A stretch of 64,000 nt of DNA from Sphingobium xenophagum NBRC 107872 (GTDB taxonomy: Bacteria; Pseudomonadota; Alphaproteobacteria; Sphingomonadales; Sphingomonadaceae), in NCBI RefSeq assembly GCF_000367345.1, contig NZ_BARE01000026.1, positions 1-64,000 on the forward strand. The letters run 5' to 3'. Made by a program: the position numbers and the translations under genes. The notes under the pieces are model-generated. The model saw only the letters and a program-made list of their open reading frames with translations, did not search any database and was not told the origin of the DNA. Of the stretch, positions 18,297 to 27,978 are shown piece by piece (within the stretch, counting starts at the first letter, position 1; each line of letters starts with the position of its first letter).

Positions 18297-19262
18297 ATGA
18301 ATATATTGAAATCCAACCTACCGCCGGAGATCAGTATTTCCCTATTGATGATCACGATGATGGTCGCTTTTGCTGCAATTTTTCAATTGCCGATAGTATA
18401 TCCCACGGGTGAACGTGCTGCGTTTGTTGGCATACATTATCTATATCCGCTCATGGGTGTCGGGGTCTGGGGTGCATTTGCTTTTTACGGGCAAAGACGC
18501 GCGATAGCGCGAACCTTTCTGATCGCGCTTCCATGCTATGTTGTTGTTTTGTTTGTTTATTTTAACATAAAGCTATGGATACCGCATATCAATCCATATT
18601 TATTCGACGAATTTTATTGGGAAATAGATCAAAAATTTAGGCCATTGGTAGACATATGCATGGCCTTGCGCCGATCGATGACGATATTTATTCCCTATGA
18701 AGCCAATTTCTATATGATTGGCTATATTGCGATGTTCTATGGAAGCTTTTGCTATCATGCATTTCGCACGCCGGACAAATTTTCTGAATTGGTTATTGCC
18801 GCGCTGCTTCTGCAAGGCTTAGGAACATTAGCCTATCTTGTTGCGCCTGCGATCGGTCCATTCATCTATGAAGCCGGGTTGAATCCAATGGTGACGGCGG
18901 GCCAGCATAGCATGTTGGACTTCTACAATCAGTCGGTCGCGGAAGGGCCAACTTGGCTGGCGCGCAATGGCGGGAAAGCCTTCACTGTAGGCTTGGCCGC
19001 CATGCCATCGCTCCATTCCGCAGCGGCGTTTCTGTTTCTGAGCTTCGCCTGTAAGCACGGACGAATTCTGGTGCCGCTTTATGCCTTCATCACCTTCTTC
19101 ATTTTTGTGACCGCTGTCGCTACCCGCTGGCATTATCTGATCGACGTGCCAATCGGTGTCTTGATTGCGTGGGTGAGCCTCAAGGGAGCGGAGCGCTTGT
19201 CGCGGACCCCCTCTATGGAAACCGCGACACTGTCTCGACCCTTGGCGGAACAACCCGCCTAA
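18297..19262 (+). CDS. PAP2-superfamily membrane protein resembling inositol-phosphoceramide synthases
   Basis: A 321-residue protein with about six membrane segments. The C-terminal half has AAMPSLHSA (PAP2 motif C2 with catalytic His) and ATRWHYLIDVPIG (motif C3, with R-x-H and Asp). The first PAP2 motif (K-x6-RP) is not apparent. Lack of the classical first motif and the MPSLH and HYLxD forms are typical of the AUR1/inositolphosphotransferase-like branch, which transfers phospho-head groups to ceramide. Sphingomonads make sphingolipids, so such a role is attractive but unproven; a lipid phosphatase remains possible. ATG at 18297 has GGAG with 7-nt spacing; in-frame starts at 18273 and 18276 are weaker. 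The first 500 bp are markedly AT-rich compared with all neighbours, suggesting transfer. Confidence 0.7.
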   Translation: MNILKSNLPPEISISLLMITMMVAFAAIFQLPIVYPTGERAAFVGIHYLYPLMGVGVWGAFAFYGQRRAIARTFLIALPCYVVVLFVYFNIKLWIPHINPYLFDEFYWEIDQKFRPLVDICMALRRSMTIFIPYEANFYMIGYIAMFYGSFCYHAFRTPDKFSELVIAALLLQGLGTLAYLVAPAIGPFIYEAGLNPMVTAGQHSMLDFYNQSVAEGPTWLARNGGKAFTVGLAAMPSLHSAAAFLFLSFACKHGRILVPLYAFITFFIFVTAVATRWHYLIDVPIGVLIAWVSLKGAERLSRTPSMETATLSRPLAEQPA

Positions 19263-19684
19263 TCCACCCGCACCTTGCCGCGTCCCTGTTTGATGGTCGC
19301 GCGCTTTACCTTGCCCTCTACCCTGCGTTTTTGCGAGGCTTTGGTGGGTTTGGTCGGGCGGCGTTTTTTGGGGACGATGGTCGCTTCGCGGATCAGCGCG
19401 ATCAGCCGGTCGCGCACATCCTGACGGTTGACCAGTTGCGACCGCGCGCCTTCGCTGCGCAGGATCAATATGCCCTCGCGCGTCATGCGTGTTCCTGCAA
19501 GGTCCGCCAGACGATTTTTTACAGCGTCTGGCAGGCCGGGCGAATTGGCGACATCGAAGCGCACCACCACTGCGCTGTCGGTTGTGTTGACGTGCTGGCC
19601 GCCCGGACCCGATGCGCGGGTGTAGCTTTCGATAATCTCGTCGCTATCGATGGAAATCGAGCGTGTGATGGCGATGGCGACCAT
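19259..19684 (-). CDS. arfB: Ribosome rescue peptidyl-tRNA hydrolase ArfB (YaeJ)
   Basis: A 141-residue release-factor-like protein. The catalytic GGQ lies in SGPGGQHVNTTDSAV, as in class I release factors, but the anticodon-recognition domain is absent. The basic tail (RRPTKPTKASQKRR and beyond) matches the mRNA-channel-binding extension of ArfB. It frees stalled ribosomes on non-stop mRNA. Its stop overlaps the stop of the convergent PAP2 gene by 4 bp. It lies 30 bp after the pseudouridine synthase gene on the same strand, so co-transcription is likely. Confidence 0.93.
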   Translation of the reverse strand: MVAIAITRSISIDSDEIIESYTRASGPGGQHVNTTDSAVVVRFDVANSPGLPDAVKNRLADLAGTRMTREGILILRSEGARSQLVNRQDVRDRLIALIREATIVPKKRRPTKPTKASQKRRVEGKVKRATIKQGRGKVRVD

Positions 19685-19714
19685 GGCGTGACTGTATCGG
19701 CTCGATCGTGCCCG

Positions 19715-20392
<678 letters not shown>

Positions 20393-20465
20393 GGAAAGGG
20401 TCCGATCGGGAAACAGGGCTGGGGCGCATTGACGCGCGCGTCCCGTCCTATAGGGCGTGGAGGCT

Positions 20466-21434
20466 ATGGAGCATAGAGGGGAGAATGGCAGCGGCCACAA
20501 GGCCGCCGGAGATCGGCTCGATTGGGTCGATGTCGCGCGCGGCATTGGCATTGTCGCGGTCGTTGTCGGCCATGTCTGGACGCGCGGACCGTTGCGCGAT
20601 GCGCTCTACAGTTTTCATATGCCGCTCTTCTTCCTGCTGTCCGGCATGCTGTCGCGGCCACAGCCGATCGGCGCTTTTACCCGCCGCCAACTGGCTAGCC
20701 AGATGCGGCCCTACGCCATCTTTCTGACGCTGCTGATCGTCGCGGATCAGATTATCGAGCCGCTAAAGGGTGGTCGTCCGATCTTTCACCAGTGGCCCGG
20801 CGATGTGTTGCCGATCCTGCTGGGCGGCTCCTGGCTGCGCGGGCCTTATACGATCTTCTGGTTCATTCCCTGCCTGATGGTTGCCCGCATCCTGTTCAAC
20901 GTCGCGTTGACGCGCTGGCCCGATGCACTGGACCGGCGCTGGACGATGCTGCTGATCCCGATGACGGGTATGGCCTATGGGCTGGGCTGGGCGACGCAGG
21001 CGTCGCCGCTGGGACTGCTCAGCGTCCCGATGGCGCTTGTGTTGCTCTGGATCGGCGCTGCATGGGCGCGAGTGGGCTGGCGCAACGGCTTGATTGCGCC
21101 GCTGGCCATGCTGTCGATCGTGGGCCTGGCGGGCTGGTTCCCGACGCTGAACATGAAGATCGCCGATTATGGCTGGCCGCTGCTGTCGATCGGTTCGGCA
21201 ATCGCCACATCACTGCTGATCGTCGCTATCGCCCGTCGGATCGCGCCCCATGCCGCGCCGCTGGCGTCGCTGGGCCGGGCGTCGCTGGTGATCATGTATC
21301 TGCATGTGGCGTTCATCCATTATCTCTCGCCCTATCTGGGCAAGCCATGGCTGACGGCGATAGCATTGCTGGTGCCGTTTGCGATGTTCTGGCTGATCCG
21401 CCGATCGCCGCGCGCGACCCGGTTCCTGCTTTAG
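20466..21434 (+). CDS. Acyltransferase family 3 membrane protein
   Basis: A 322-residue protein with about ten membrane segments. The N-terminus reads WVDVARGIGIVAVVVGHV, with SFHMPLFFLLSGML soon after; this is the hallmark of acyltransferase 3 (OafA/NodX-like) proteins that acylate sugars or other surface compounds in the membrane. ATG at 20466 is used; a GTG 9 bp upstream is possible. It stands alone, divergent from the RluA gene and convergent with aguB (3-bp gap). The target may be a surface polysaccharide or membrane lipid sugar, which is inference. Confidence 0.83.
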   Translation: MEHRGENGSGHKAAGDRLDWVDVARGIGIVAVVVGHVWTRGPLRDALYSFHMPLFFLLSGMLSRPQPIGAFTRRQLASQMRPYAIFLTLLIVADQIIEPLKGGRPIFHQWPGDVLPILLGGSWLRGPYTIFWFIPCLMVARILFNVALTRWPDALDRRWTMLLIPMTGMAYGLGWATQASPLGLLSVPMALVLLWIGAAWARVGWRNGLIAPLAMLSIVGLAGWFPTLNMKIADYGWPLLSIGSAIATSLLIVAIARRIAPHAAPLASLGRASLVIMYLHVAFIHYLSPYLGKPWLTAIALLVPFAMFWLIRRSPRATRFLL

Positions 21435-21437
21435 CGG

Positions 21438-22286
21438 TCAGACGTCCTGCGCGATCCGCCCGTACAGGTCGGGCCGCCGGTCGCGAAAGAAGCCCATGCC
21501 CGCCCGATGCGTCCGCGCCTGCGCCAGATCGAGCGTCGCGACGAGCGCGCCCATATCCCTGGCATCGGCTTCGGCAGCGAAATCGCCCCACTGGTCTGTG
21601 ATGAAGCTGTGGCCGTAAAAGCTCTGGCCATCCTCTTCGCCAATGCGGTTGGCGGCGATCACGGGCATGCAGTTGGATACGGCATGGCCGATCATCGCCC
21701 GCCGCCACATCCGGCTGGTGTCGAGGTCCGCATCATAGGGTTCGGAGCCGATCGCGGTCGGGTAGAACAGCATTTCCGCGCCCATCAGCGCCATGATCCG
21801 CGCGCATTCGGGATACCATTGGTCCCAGCAGATGCCGACGCCGATCGTGCCATATCTGGTCGGCCAGACCTTGAAGCCGCTATTGCCGGGGCGGAAATAA
21901 TATTTCTCCTCATAACCCGGCCCGTCGGGAATATGGCTCTTGCGATAGACGCCCATGATGTCGCCCTGATCGTCGATCATCGCGAGCGAATTATAATGAT
22001 GCTGCCCGTCGCGCTCGAAGAAACTGGTCGGGATATAGACGCCCAGATCCTTGGCCAGCTTGCGCATTTCCTGCACGGCGGGATGCTCGTCCACCGGCTG
22101 CGCCCTTGCGAACAGGGCCTCGTCCTCGACGCGGCAGAAATAGGGCCCTTCGAACAGTTCGGGCGGCAGGATGATCTTCGCCCCGCGCGCGGCGGCCTTG
22201 GCCACATGGGTCGCGACGCGGTCGATATTCTCGCTCATATCGTCTGTGAAGGCGAGCTGGAGCGCGGCAACGGTAACTTTGGTCAT
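21438..22286 (-). CDS. aguB: N-carbamoylputrescine amidase
   Basis: A 282-residue nitrilase-superfamily enzyme that hydrolyses N-carbamoylputrescine to putrescine, CO2 and ammonia. The Glu-Lys-Cys triad is recognisable: ILPPELFEGPYFC (Glu), YRKSHIPDGPGYEEK (Lys) and VGICWDQWYPE (Cys). Length and the C-terminal SEPYDADLDTSRMWRR region match the family. The start at 22286 (ATG) coincides with the beginning of the nitrilase fold; the frame upstream translates the intergenic repeat. It follows aguA on the same strand, separated by a repeat element, so the two complete agmatine-to-putrescine conversion. Confidence 0.93.
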   Translation of the reverse strand: MTKVTVAALQLAFTDDMSENIDRVATHVAKAAARGAKIILPPELFEGPYFCRVEDEALFARAQPVDEHPAVQEMRKLAKDLGVYIPTSFFERDGQHHYNSLAMIDDQGDIMGVYRKSHIPDGPGYEEKYYFRPGNSGFKVWPTRYGTIGVGICWDQWYPECARIMALMGAEMLFYPTAIGSEPYDADLDTSRMWRRAMIGHAVSNCMPVIAANRIGEEDGQSFYGHSFITDQWGDFAAEADARDMGALVATLDLAQARTHRAGMGFFRDRRPDLYGRIAQDV

Positions 22287-22300
22287 GCTGTTCGTTTCTC

Positions 22301-22398
22301 CGTTCGCCCTGAGCCTGTCGAAGGGCTCCATCGAGCGATTGCGAGGTGCCTTCGCTTGCGCTCGGGCGCGGGCTTCGACGTCGCTTGGCCCGAACGGT
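22301..22398. repeat. Sphingomonad-type imperfect inverted repeat
   Basis: The left arm (22301-22329) starts CGTTCGCCCTGAGCCTGTCG and continues AAGGGCTCC. It is near-identical to the left arm of the element at 49935. A degraded right arm lies at 22370-22398, ending GGCCCGAACGG. The element fills almost the whole gap between aguA and aguB. Such elements are frequent between genes in sphingomonads. Confidence 0.7.
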
Positions 22399-22403
22399 TG
22401 AGG

Positions 22404-23387
22404 TTAGACACTCGGCATTTGCTGGCTGCAACAATGAAAGCTGCCGCCGCCTGACAATATGGCATCGCTGCGCAGCCCGACAATATCCCGACCTGGAAAG
22501 AAGGGGCGCAGGGCATCGAGAGCGGCCTGATCATTGGGCTGGCCATAGATGGGCACGATGACGGCTGCGTTGCCGATATAGAAATTCATGTAGCTGGCGG
22601 GGATCGCTTCTCCATCCACGATCACCAGCCCCGGCGACGGGATGTCCACGACCTCTATGCCATGGGCCTTTGCCCGCGCGCGTGCATCGGCGTAGATCGC
22701 CGCATTGAGATCATCATCGGTCGTTGCGATCGGCAGCGCCAGCAGGCCATCGCCGACGAAGCGCGCCAGATTGTCGACATGGCCGTCGGTATGATCGTTC
22801 AGCAACCCGTCGCCCAGCCACAGCATGTCGGAGAGGCCAAGGCTTCCGGCAAGCAGAGTCTCGATCTTGCCGCGATCCAGATCAGGGTTGCGATTGGGGT
22901 TCAGCAGGCATTGCTCGGTCGTCACGAACAGGCCGCTGCCATCGGTATCCACCGCGCCCCCTTCGAATATCCAGTTCTGGGCCGAAGTCGGCAGACCGGT
23001 CGTGGCCGCCAGCCGCGCGCCAATATCCTCGTCGCCGGGCATCTGATATTTGCCGCCCCAGCCATTGAAGCCGAAATCGACGAGCGCCCGCGCCTTGCCG
23101 TTCAGCACCGCGATGGGCGCGGTGTCGCGCAGCCAGACGTCGCCCAGCCTGTGCTCGATGATCGTGACGCCCGGCGCGACCAATGCCCGCGCGGCCTCCG
23201 CATCTGCTGCATTGGCGGCGACCAGCCGAACCTCTTCCCCCTTGCCCCCGGCATGGAGTGCGCTGGCAAAGGCGGCGATTTGCGTTCGCGCGCCTTCGAA
23301 AGCGCCGGGCCATTCGGCCGGGTTCGTCGGAAAGCCGATCCAGGTCCAGTCGTGCGGCGCCCATTCGGCGGGCATACGGAATGTCAT
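22404..23387 (-). CDS. aguA: Agmatine deiminase
   Basis: A 327-residue enzyme of the guanidino-group-modifying family that deiminates agmatine to N-carbamoylputrescine. WAPHDWTWIGFP at the N-terminus, DVWLRDTAPI (substrate Asp), FEGGAVDTDGSG, GDGLLNDHTDGHVDN (catalytic His and Asp) and the C-terminal GGGSFHCCSQQ with the nucleophilic cysteine are all present. ATG at 23387 has AAGGA with good spacing; the long upstream in-frame extension is not plausible. It is first in the aguA-aguB unit. Agmatine would come from arginine decarboxylation; no decarboxylase is in the window. Confidence 0.93.
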   Translation of the reverse strand: MTFRMPAEWAPHDWTWIGFPTNPAEWPGAFEGARTQIAAFASALHAGGKGEEVRLVAANAADAEAARALVAPGVTIIEHRLGDVWLRDTAPIAVLNGKARALVDFGFNGWGGKYQMPGDEDIGARLAATTGLPTSAQNWIFEGGAVDTDGSGLFVTTEQCLLNPNRNPDLDRGKIETLLAGSLGLSDMLWLGDGLLNDHTDGHVDNLARFVGDGLLALPIATTDDDLNAAIYADARARAKAHGIEVVDIPSPGLVIVDGEAIPASYMNFYIGNAAVIVPIYGQPNDQAALDALRPFFPGRDIVGLRSDAILSGGGSFHCCSQQMPSV

Positions 23388-23485
23388 GATATGGTCCTTG
23401 CTCGGCAGCGGCGCCGATCCGTGATAGCGGGCGTTATGCGCGCTCCATAGCGTGCCGGATCGGGTCTGGACAGAGGGCGAAAGCC

Positions 23486-23938
23486 GTGAAGAGAAGAGTT
23501 TCGATGGTTGCCGCCGCCCTTTTGCTGGCATTGTCCGCAACAGCGCGTGCGGGCGAATTGCCTGACTGGCTGACGGGCGAATGGCTGCAAGTGCGGGACG
23601 ATCGCTGGACCGAGGAGGTGTGGACACTCCCGCGCGGGGGCGTGATGATCGGCGTGGGGCGGACCGGGCGCGGTGGCGTGCTGCGATCCTGGGAAGTCAT
23701 GCGGATCGTGCGGGCGGCTGACGGATCGCTCGCCTTCCACGGCGCACCCGAAGGCGGGACAGCGACGATATTCCCGGCCATTGCAGAAGGCGTGCGGGAC
23801 ATCAGCTTCGCCAATCCCGACCATGATTATCCGCAACGCATCCGCTATTGGCGGGAGGGGCGGCTGTTGATGGCCGAAACGGCGAAAATGGATGGCAGCC
23901 AGACACAAAGCTGGACATATGCGCCGATGGGCGAGTGA
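23486..23938 (+). CDS. Exported DUF6265-like protein
   Basis: A 150-residue protein with a signal peptide (VAAALLLALSATARA). The mature part has LPDWLTGEWLQ, EEVWTLPRGGVMIGVGRT, SWEVMRI, APEGG and NPDHDYPQRIRYW, the conserved pattern of the small DUF6265 family of periplasmic or exported proteins whose function is unknown. GTG at 23486 is taken as start; ATG at 23504 would shorten the signal peptide slightly. It is divergent from aguA and followed by a repeat element. Confidence 0.7.
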   Translation: MKRRVSMVAAALLLALSATARAGELPDWLTGEWLQVRDDRWTEEVWTLPRGGVMIGVGRTGRGGVLRSWEVMRIVRAADGSLAFHGAPEGGTATIFPAIAEGVRDISFANPDHDYPQRIRYWREGRLLMAETAKMDGSQTQSWTYAPMGE

Positions 23939-23954
23939 CTGACCAATTGCCGCT

Positions 23955-24017
23955 CGCTTCGAGCATCGTCGAGAAGCCGCCTGCACAATGGCTGCGTTTC
24001 TCGACTTCGCTCGAAAC
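23955..24017. repeat. Inverted repeat element, 23-bp arms, 17-nt loop
   Basis: The left arm (23955-23977) reads CGCTTCGAGCATCGTCGAGA then AGC. The right arm (23995-24017) reads CGTTTCTCGACTTCGCTCGA then AAC, an imperfect reverse complement. It lies between the converging DUF6265 and M28 peptidase genes and could act as a bidirectional transcription barrier. The 17-nt loop length equals that of the element at 49935. Confidence 0.6.
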
Positions 24018-24035
24018 GAACGGAGGCGGGACGGA

Positions 24036-25724
24036 TTACTTCCCCGCCCGGTCCTTGTCCCGAATGGCGCGGAACTCGTCGCCCTCCACCCAATTGGGCC
24101 AGTCGCTGCCGGTCGCCAGATCGCGGCCGACGTTATAATAGAGTTTCAGGTCGGCCAGCACCCCGGTCCAGTCCCAATTGGGATCATATTCGTCCTTGGG
24201 CCCATGATAGCGGTTCTTGGTATAATCCTCCGCTGCGGCGTTACCCGCTGCCGTGCCGCCGTTGACCAGATCCTCGCCCCCCTCGAAATAGAGCATCGGC
24301 AAGCCATGCTTGGCAAAGCTGAAATGGTCCGATCGGTAATAATAGCCCTTTTCCGGGGTAGGCTCCAACGTGGCCACGCGATCCTGCGCAGCCAGCGCCC
24401 GGTCGAGATAGGCGTCGAGCTGCGACTTGCCCTTGCCGATCACTACGACATTCTTGGCGAGGCCCGCGACCGAGAGGGCGTCCATATTCACCCCGCCCAC
24501 GGTCTGTGCGAAGGGGAACACCGGGTTGCTGCCATAATAGGCCGATCCAAGCAGCCCCGATTCCTCCGCCGTCACCGCCAGAAACACCTGGCTGCGGTCG
24601 GTCGGTCCGGCCTTCACATTGGCTTCCGCCAGGGCCACCAGCGCCGCCGTGCCGGTCGCATTGTCGACGGCGCCGTTGCAGATATCGTCGCCGTCCGGCG
24701 CAGCCTGGCAATGGCCCAGATGGTCCCAATGGGCGCTGTAAAGCACATACTCGTCGGGTCGCGTCTTGCCGGGCAGCAGCGCCACGACATTTTTGGACAT
24801 ATGTTTGCGCAGGTCATTGTCGAACGACACCGACGCCTTGACCGCGCCCAGCGGCACGGCCTTGAAGCCCGGCTTCCTGGCCGCTGCCATTTGCGCATCA
24901 AGGTCCATCCCCGCGCTGGCGAACAGGGCCTTCGCCTTGTCCTTCTGGATCCAGCCGATCGCGGCGGAAAGGCCGGCATTGCCGTCCGCACTGTCGGCTA
25001 CATGCTGCGCGCCGGTCCAGCTCGACTGCACCACATTCCAGCCATAGGCGGCAGGCACCGTGTCGTGCACGATGATCGCGGCGGCTGCGCCCTGCCGGGC
25101 CGCTTCCTCATATTTATAGGTCCAGCGGCCATAATAGGTCATCGCCCGGCCATTGAACGGCCCGGTCAGTCCCGGCGTTTCATAATCGGGATCATTGACC
25201 AGGATGATCACCGTTTTGCCCTTCACATCCACGCCGGCATAGTCGTTCCACCCTTTTTCAGGGGCGTTGATGCCATAGCCGACAAACACGACCGGGCTGT
25301 CCTTGACCGCGATTTTAGGCTGCGTGGTGCGATAGGTGCCGATCACCATTTCCGGGCCATAGGTCGTGCTGACCGGGTTCTTGCCGCCCGTGAAACTGAG
25401 CGGCGACACATTTTTCGCGGTAATCTCGACCAGCGGGACATCCTGAAACCAGCTGCCCTTGTTACCGGGTTTCAGGCCCAGCTTGCCGAATTCTGCCGCG
25501 AGCAGGGCCAGCGTCTTTTCCTCGCCAGCCGAACCGGGCGCGCGGCCTTCATAGGCGTCGGAGGAAAGCTCCTGCACCAGCCGTTTCATCGTGTCGATCG
25601 ACGGTTCGACCGCAGCCGGAGTCGTCGCCGATGCCGAAGCGGGCGGCGCGTCGGTACCGTCGCTGGAACAAGCGGCGAGCGGGAGGGCGAGGGCGGCCGC
25701 AAGGGCCAGCAGCGACGTTCGCAT
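24036..25724 (-). CDS. Exported M28-family zinc aminopeptidase (lipoprotein)
   Basis: A 562-residue protein with a lipoprotein signal (ALALPLAAC, lipid-attachment Cys at about 19), so it is probably anchored on the periplasmic side. A protease-associated (PA) domain is inserted at about 130-250 (VVFVGYGINAPEKGWNDY). The M28 zinc ligands are all visible: SAHWDHLGH, NGAVDNATG, TAEESGLLGS (catalytic Glu pair), GVNMDALS and RSDHFSFAKHG. It should release N-terminal amino acids from peptides or act on glutaminyl-type substrates. ATG at 25724. It is divergent from the S9 peptidase gene, together suggesting periplasmic peptide use. Confidence 0.9.
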   Translation of the reverse strand: MRTSLLALAAALALPLAACSSDGTDAPPASASATTPAAVEPSIDTMKRLVQELSSDAYEGRAPGSAGEEKTLALLAAEFGKLGLKPGNKGSWFQDVPLVEITAKNVSPLSFTGGKNPVSTTYGPEMVIGTYRTTQPKIAVKDSPVVFVGYGINAPEKGWNDYAGVDVKGKTVIILVNDPDYETPGLTGPFNGRAMTYYGRWTYKYEEAARQGAAAAIIVHDTVPAAYGWNVVQSSWTGAQHVADSADGNAGLSAAIGWIQKDKAKALFASAGMDLDAQMAAARKPGFKAVPLGAVKASVSFDNDLRKHMSKNVVALLPGKTRPDEYVLYSAHWDHLGHCQAAPDGDDICNGAVDNATGTAALVALAEANVKAGPTDRSQVFLAVTAEESGLLGSAYYGSNPVFPFAQTVGGVNMDALSVAGLAKNVVVIGKGKSQLDAYLDRALAAQDRVATLEPTPEKGYYYRSDHFSFAKHGLPMLYFEGGEDLVNGGTAAGNAAAEDYTKNRYHGPKDEYDPNWDWTGVLADLKLYYNVGRDLATGSDWPNWVEGDEFRAIRDKDRAGK

Positions 25725-25875
25725 CAGGGCATATCCCCTATCTGAGAGTTGTTATTATACGATTGTAATGCCCCGTGATGCCATTGTGAGAGAGCAAGGG
25801 CAAGCAAGGCAGTTGCGCGCGACATCCGCTTCGCTTAGCCCCTGAACCAACAGGAAAATTTGGGGGAATTCGGGC

Positions 25876-27855
25876 ATGGTCCGTTTCGGTAAGGCAATGA
25901 TGTTGGCGCTGCTGGCGGCGGGGACAGCGCAGGGCGCGCTCGCCCAGACGCAACCCGACGCGCTGGCCAAAGCCTTTGGCGCGCGCGAGACAGTGATTTC
26001 CGCCAGCCTCTCGCCGGACGGCTCGAAAATCGCGCTGGTTTCCGCCGGGCCGGGGCGAAGAAGTCGCGCTTATGTGCTTGAGGCCAGGGAAGGCGCTGAA
26101 CTGGTTGCGGCCGCGACGACGTCCGGCAATCCGGATTATATGTCCCGCTGCGACTGGGTCGCTGCCGCCCGACTCGCTTGCCAGATTTATAGTGAAACGC
26201 GCTACGCTGACGATGTATATGGATCCAGCAATGTGTTCGCGGTCGATGCGTCAGGCGGCAATACCAAACTGCTGAGCCAGCGGCGCGGCCAGAACGCGCT
26301 ATCCTACGACTTTCGCGGTGGTGACATCGTGGATCTGCTGCCGGGAGAGGACGGCGCGATCCTGATGACCCGTTCCTATGTTCCGGAAGCCAAAATCGGC
26401 AGTCTTATCGAAAAACGCCTGGAGGGCCTGGGGGTCGACCGGATCGACACGCGCAGCGGCAGCGGGAAGCGGGTCGAGACGCCGGCCAAATTGGCGATCG
26501 ATTATATCTCCGATGGCGTCGGTAACGTTCGCGTCATGGGGATGCAGGAGATCAAGGGAACGGGCTATTCCAAGGGGACCTATAAATTCCTCTATCGGCC
26601 GCAGGGAAAGTCGGGCTGGAGCGATCTGTCCACTTACGACGTGCGCGACAATAGCGGCTTCTATCCGCTCGCTGTCGATCCGCAGAAGAACATCGTCTAT
26701 GGCTTTGAAAAGACTGACGGGCGCGATGCGCTGGTGTCGATTTCGCTGGACCCGGCGCTTGAAAAGAAGGTCGTTTTTGCCCATCCGCAGGTGGATGTGA
26801 CCGGGCTGATCCGCGTCGGGCGTGACCGGCGGGTTGTCGGCGCGAGCTATGCGCTCGACCATCGCGAAGCCATCTATTTTGACCCGACGGTGTCGTCGCT
26901 GGTCACATCGCTGGGCAAGGCGCTGGGCGGCAAGTCCATCCATATCGGCGACATGAGCAGCGACGGCCAAAAAGTGTTGGTGTGGGCGGGTAGCGACATC
27001 GATCCGGGCCAATATTATCTGTTCGACCGCACGGCGCGCAAATTGTCGCCGCTAATGCCTGATCGTCCCGAATTGGCCGATCGCCAGTTGGCGAAAATGC
27101 AGTCCGTCAGTTTCAAGGCGGGCGATGGCGTCACGATCCCGGCCTATCTGACGCTGCCGCCCGGCAAGGAAACGGCCAAGGGGTTGCCAGCAATCGTGAT
27201 GCCGCATGGCGGCCCGGAGGCGCGCGACGAATGGGGCTTTGACTGGATGGTGCAATATTATGCCGCGCGCGGCTTTGCCGTCATCCAGCCGCAATTTCGC
27301 GGGTCGGCTGGCTTTGGTGAGCAATGGCTGATGCGCAACGGCTATCGCTCGTGGCGCAAGGCGATCAACGACGTTGTCGATGCCGGACGCTGGCTTGTCG
27401 CGCAGGGCATTGCCGATCCCGCCAGACTGACGATCGCTGGCTGGTCCTATGGGGGCTATGCGGCGCTACAGGCGCAGGTAATCGATCCCGATCTCTTCAA
27501 GGCTGTCGTCGCGATTGCCCCCGTGACCGATTTTGGCGATCGGCTGCGGCGCGCCCAGTTTGACAGCAGCTATCTGGTGCAGCAGCAGCGCATGGGCACG
27601 GGAACGGAAGCCGAGGAAGCGTCCCCCTCCAGCCACGCGGCGCAGTTCCGCGCGCCGGTGCTGATGTTCCATGGCACCGCCGACGGCAATGTCGACATCA
27701 CCCAGGCGAAGATCATGCAGGGCAAGCTGGAAGGGGCGGGCAAGCGCAGCCGTCTCGTCATTTATGAGGGGCTTGCGCATGGCCTGAACGATAGTGATGC
27801 CCGCGCCGACATGCTGCAACAGAGCGCTGACTTCCTGCTCGCCGCCGGGAAATAG
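25876..27855 (+). CDS. Exported S9-family prolyl oligopeptidase-like serine peptidase
   Basis: A 659-residue protein with a signal peptide (MMLALLAAGTAQGALAQ). Residues about 40-390 form a beta-propeller-like region, and the C-terminal alpha/beta-hydrolase domain carries the triad: GWSYGGYAAL (Ser at about 523), FHGTADGNVD (Asp) and GLAHGLND (His). The oxyanion-side motif MPHGGPEARDEWGFD and QPQFRGSAGFG match dipeptidyl/acylaminoacyl peptidases. It likely cleaves oligopeptides in the periplasm. ATG at 25876 gives the signal peptide directly. Confidence 0.9.
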   Translation: MVRFGKAMMLALLAAGTAQGALAQTQPDALAKAFGARETVISASLSPDGSKIALVSAGPGRRSRAYVLEAREGAELVAAATTSGNPDYMSRCDWVAAARLACQIYSETRYADDVYGSSNVFAVDASGGNTKLLSQRRGQNALSYDFRGGDIVDLLPGEDGAILMTRSYVPEAKIGSLIEKRLEGLGVDRIDTRSGSGKRVETPAKLAIDYISDGVGNVRVMGMQEIKGTGYSKGTYKFLYRPQGKSGWSDLSTYDVRDNSGFYPLAVDPQKNIVYGFEKTDGRDALVSISLDPALEKKVVFAHPQVDVTGLIRVGRDRRVVGASYALDHREAIYFDPTVSSLVTSLGKALGGKSIHIGDMSSDGQKVLVWAGSDIDPGQYYLFDRTARKLSPLMPDRPELADRQLAKMQSVSFKAGDGVTIPAYLTLPPGKETAKGLPAIVMPHGGPEARDEWGFDWMVQYYAARGFAVIQPQFRGSAGFGEQWLMRNGYRSWRKAINDVVDAGRWLVAQGIADPARLTIAGWSYGGYAALQAQVIDPDLFKAVVAIAPVTDFGDRLRRAQFDSSYLVQQQRMGTGTEAEEASPSSHAAQFRAPVLMFHGTADGNVDITQAKIMQGKLEGAGKRSRLVIYEGLAHGLNDSDARADMLQQSADFLLAAGK

Positions 27856-27862
27856 GCGATGG

Positions 27863-27901
27863 AAAAGGAGGCTGGCGCACAGTCCTTACGCACCAGCCTC
27901 C
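27863..27901 (-). terminator. Likely terminator of wrbA
   Basis: The stem GGAGGCTGG (27867-27875) pairs with CCAGCCTCC (27893-27901). On the minus strand the hairpin is followed by TTTTCC, so it reads as a Rho-independent terminator for the leftward pirin-wrbA transcript; it may also stop the converging peptidase transcript. Confidence 0.6.
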
Positions 27902-27978
27902 GCGGCTTGCCTTCACCCTGGTACGACCCGGAGGCTCGGCAGCTGCAACTTACAGACGATGTGATCGGCCAATAACCG

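Noticed and set aside
23988..25745. 585-codon open frame on the plus strand opposite the M28 peptidase gene
   Set aside because: It is a shadow of the strongly supported peptidase gene, with repetitive His/Arg/Gly composition and no recognisable motif.
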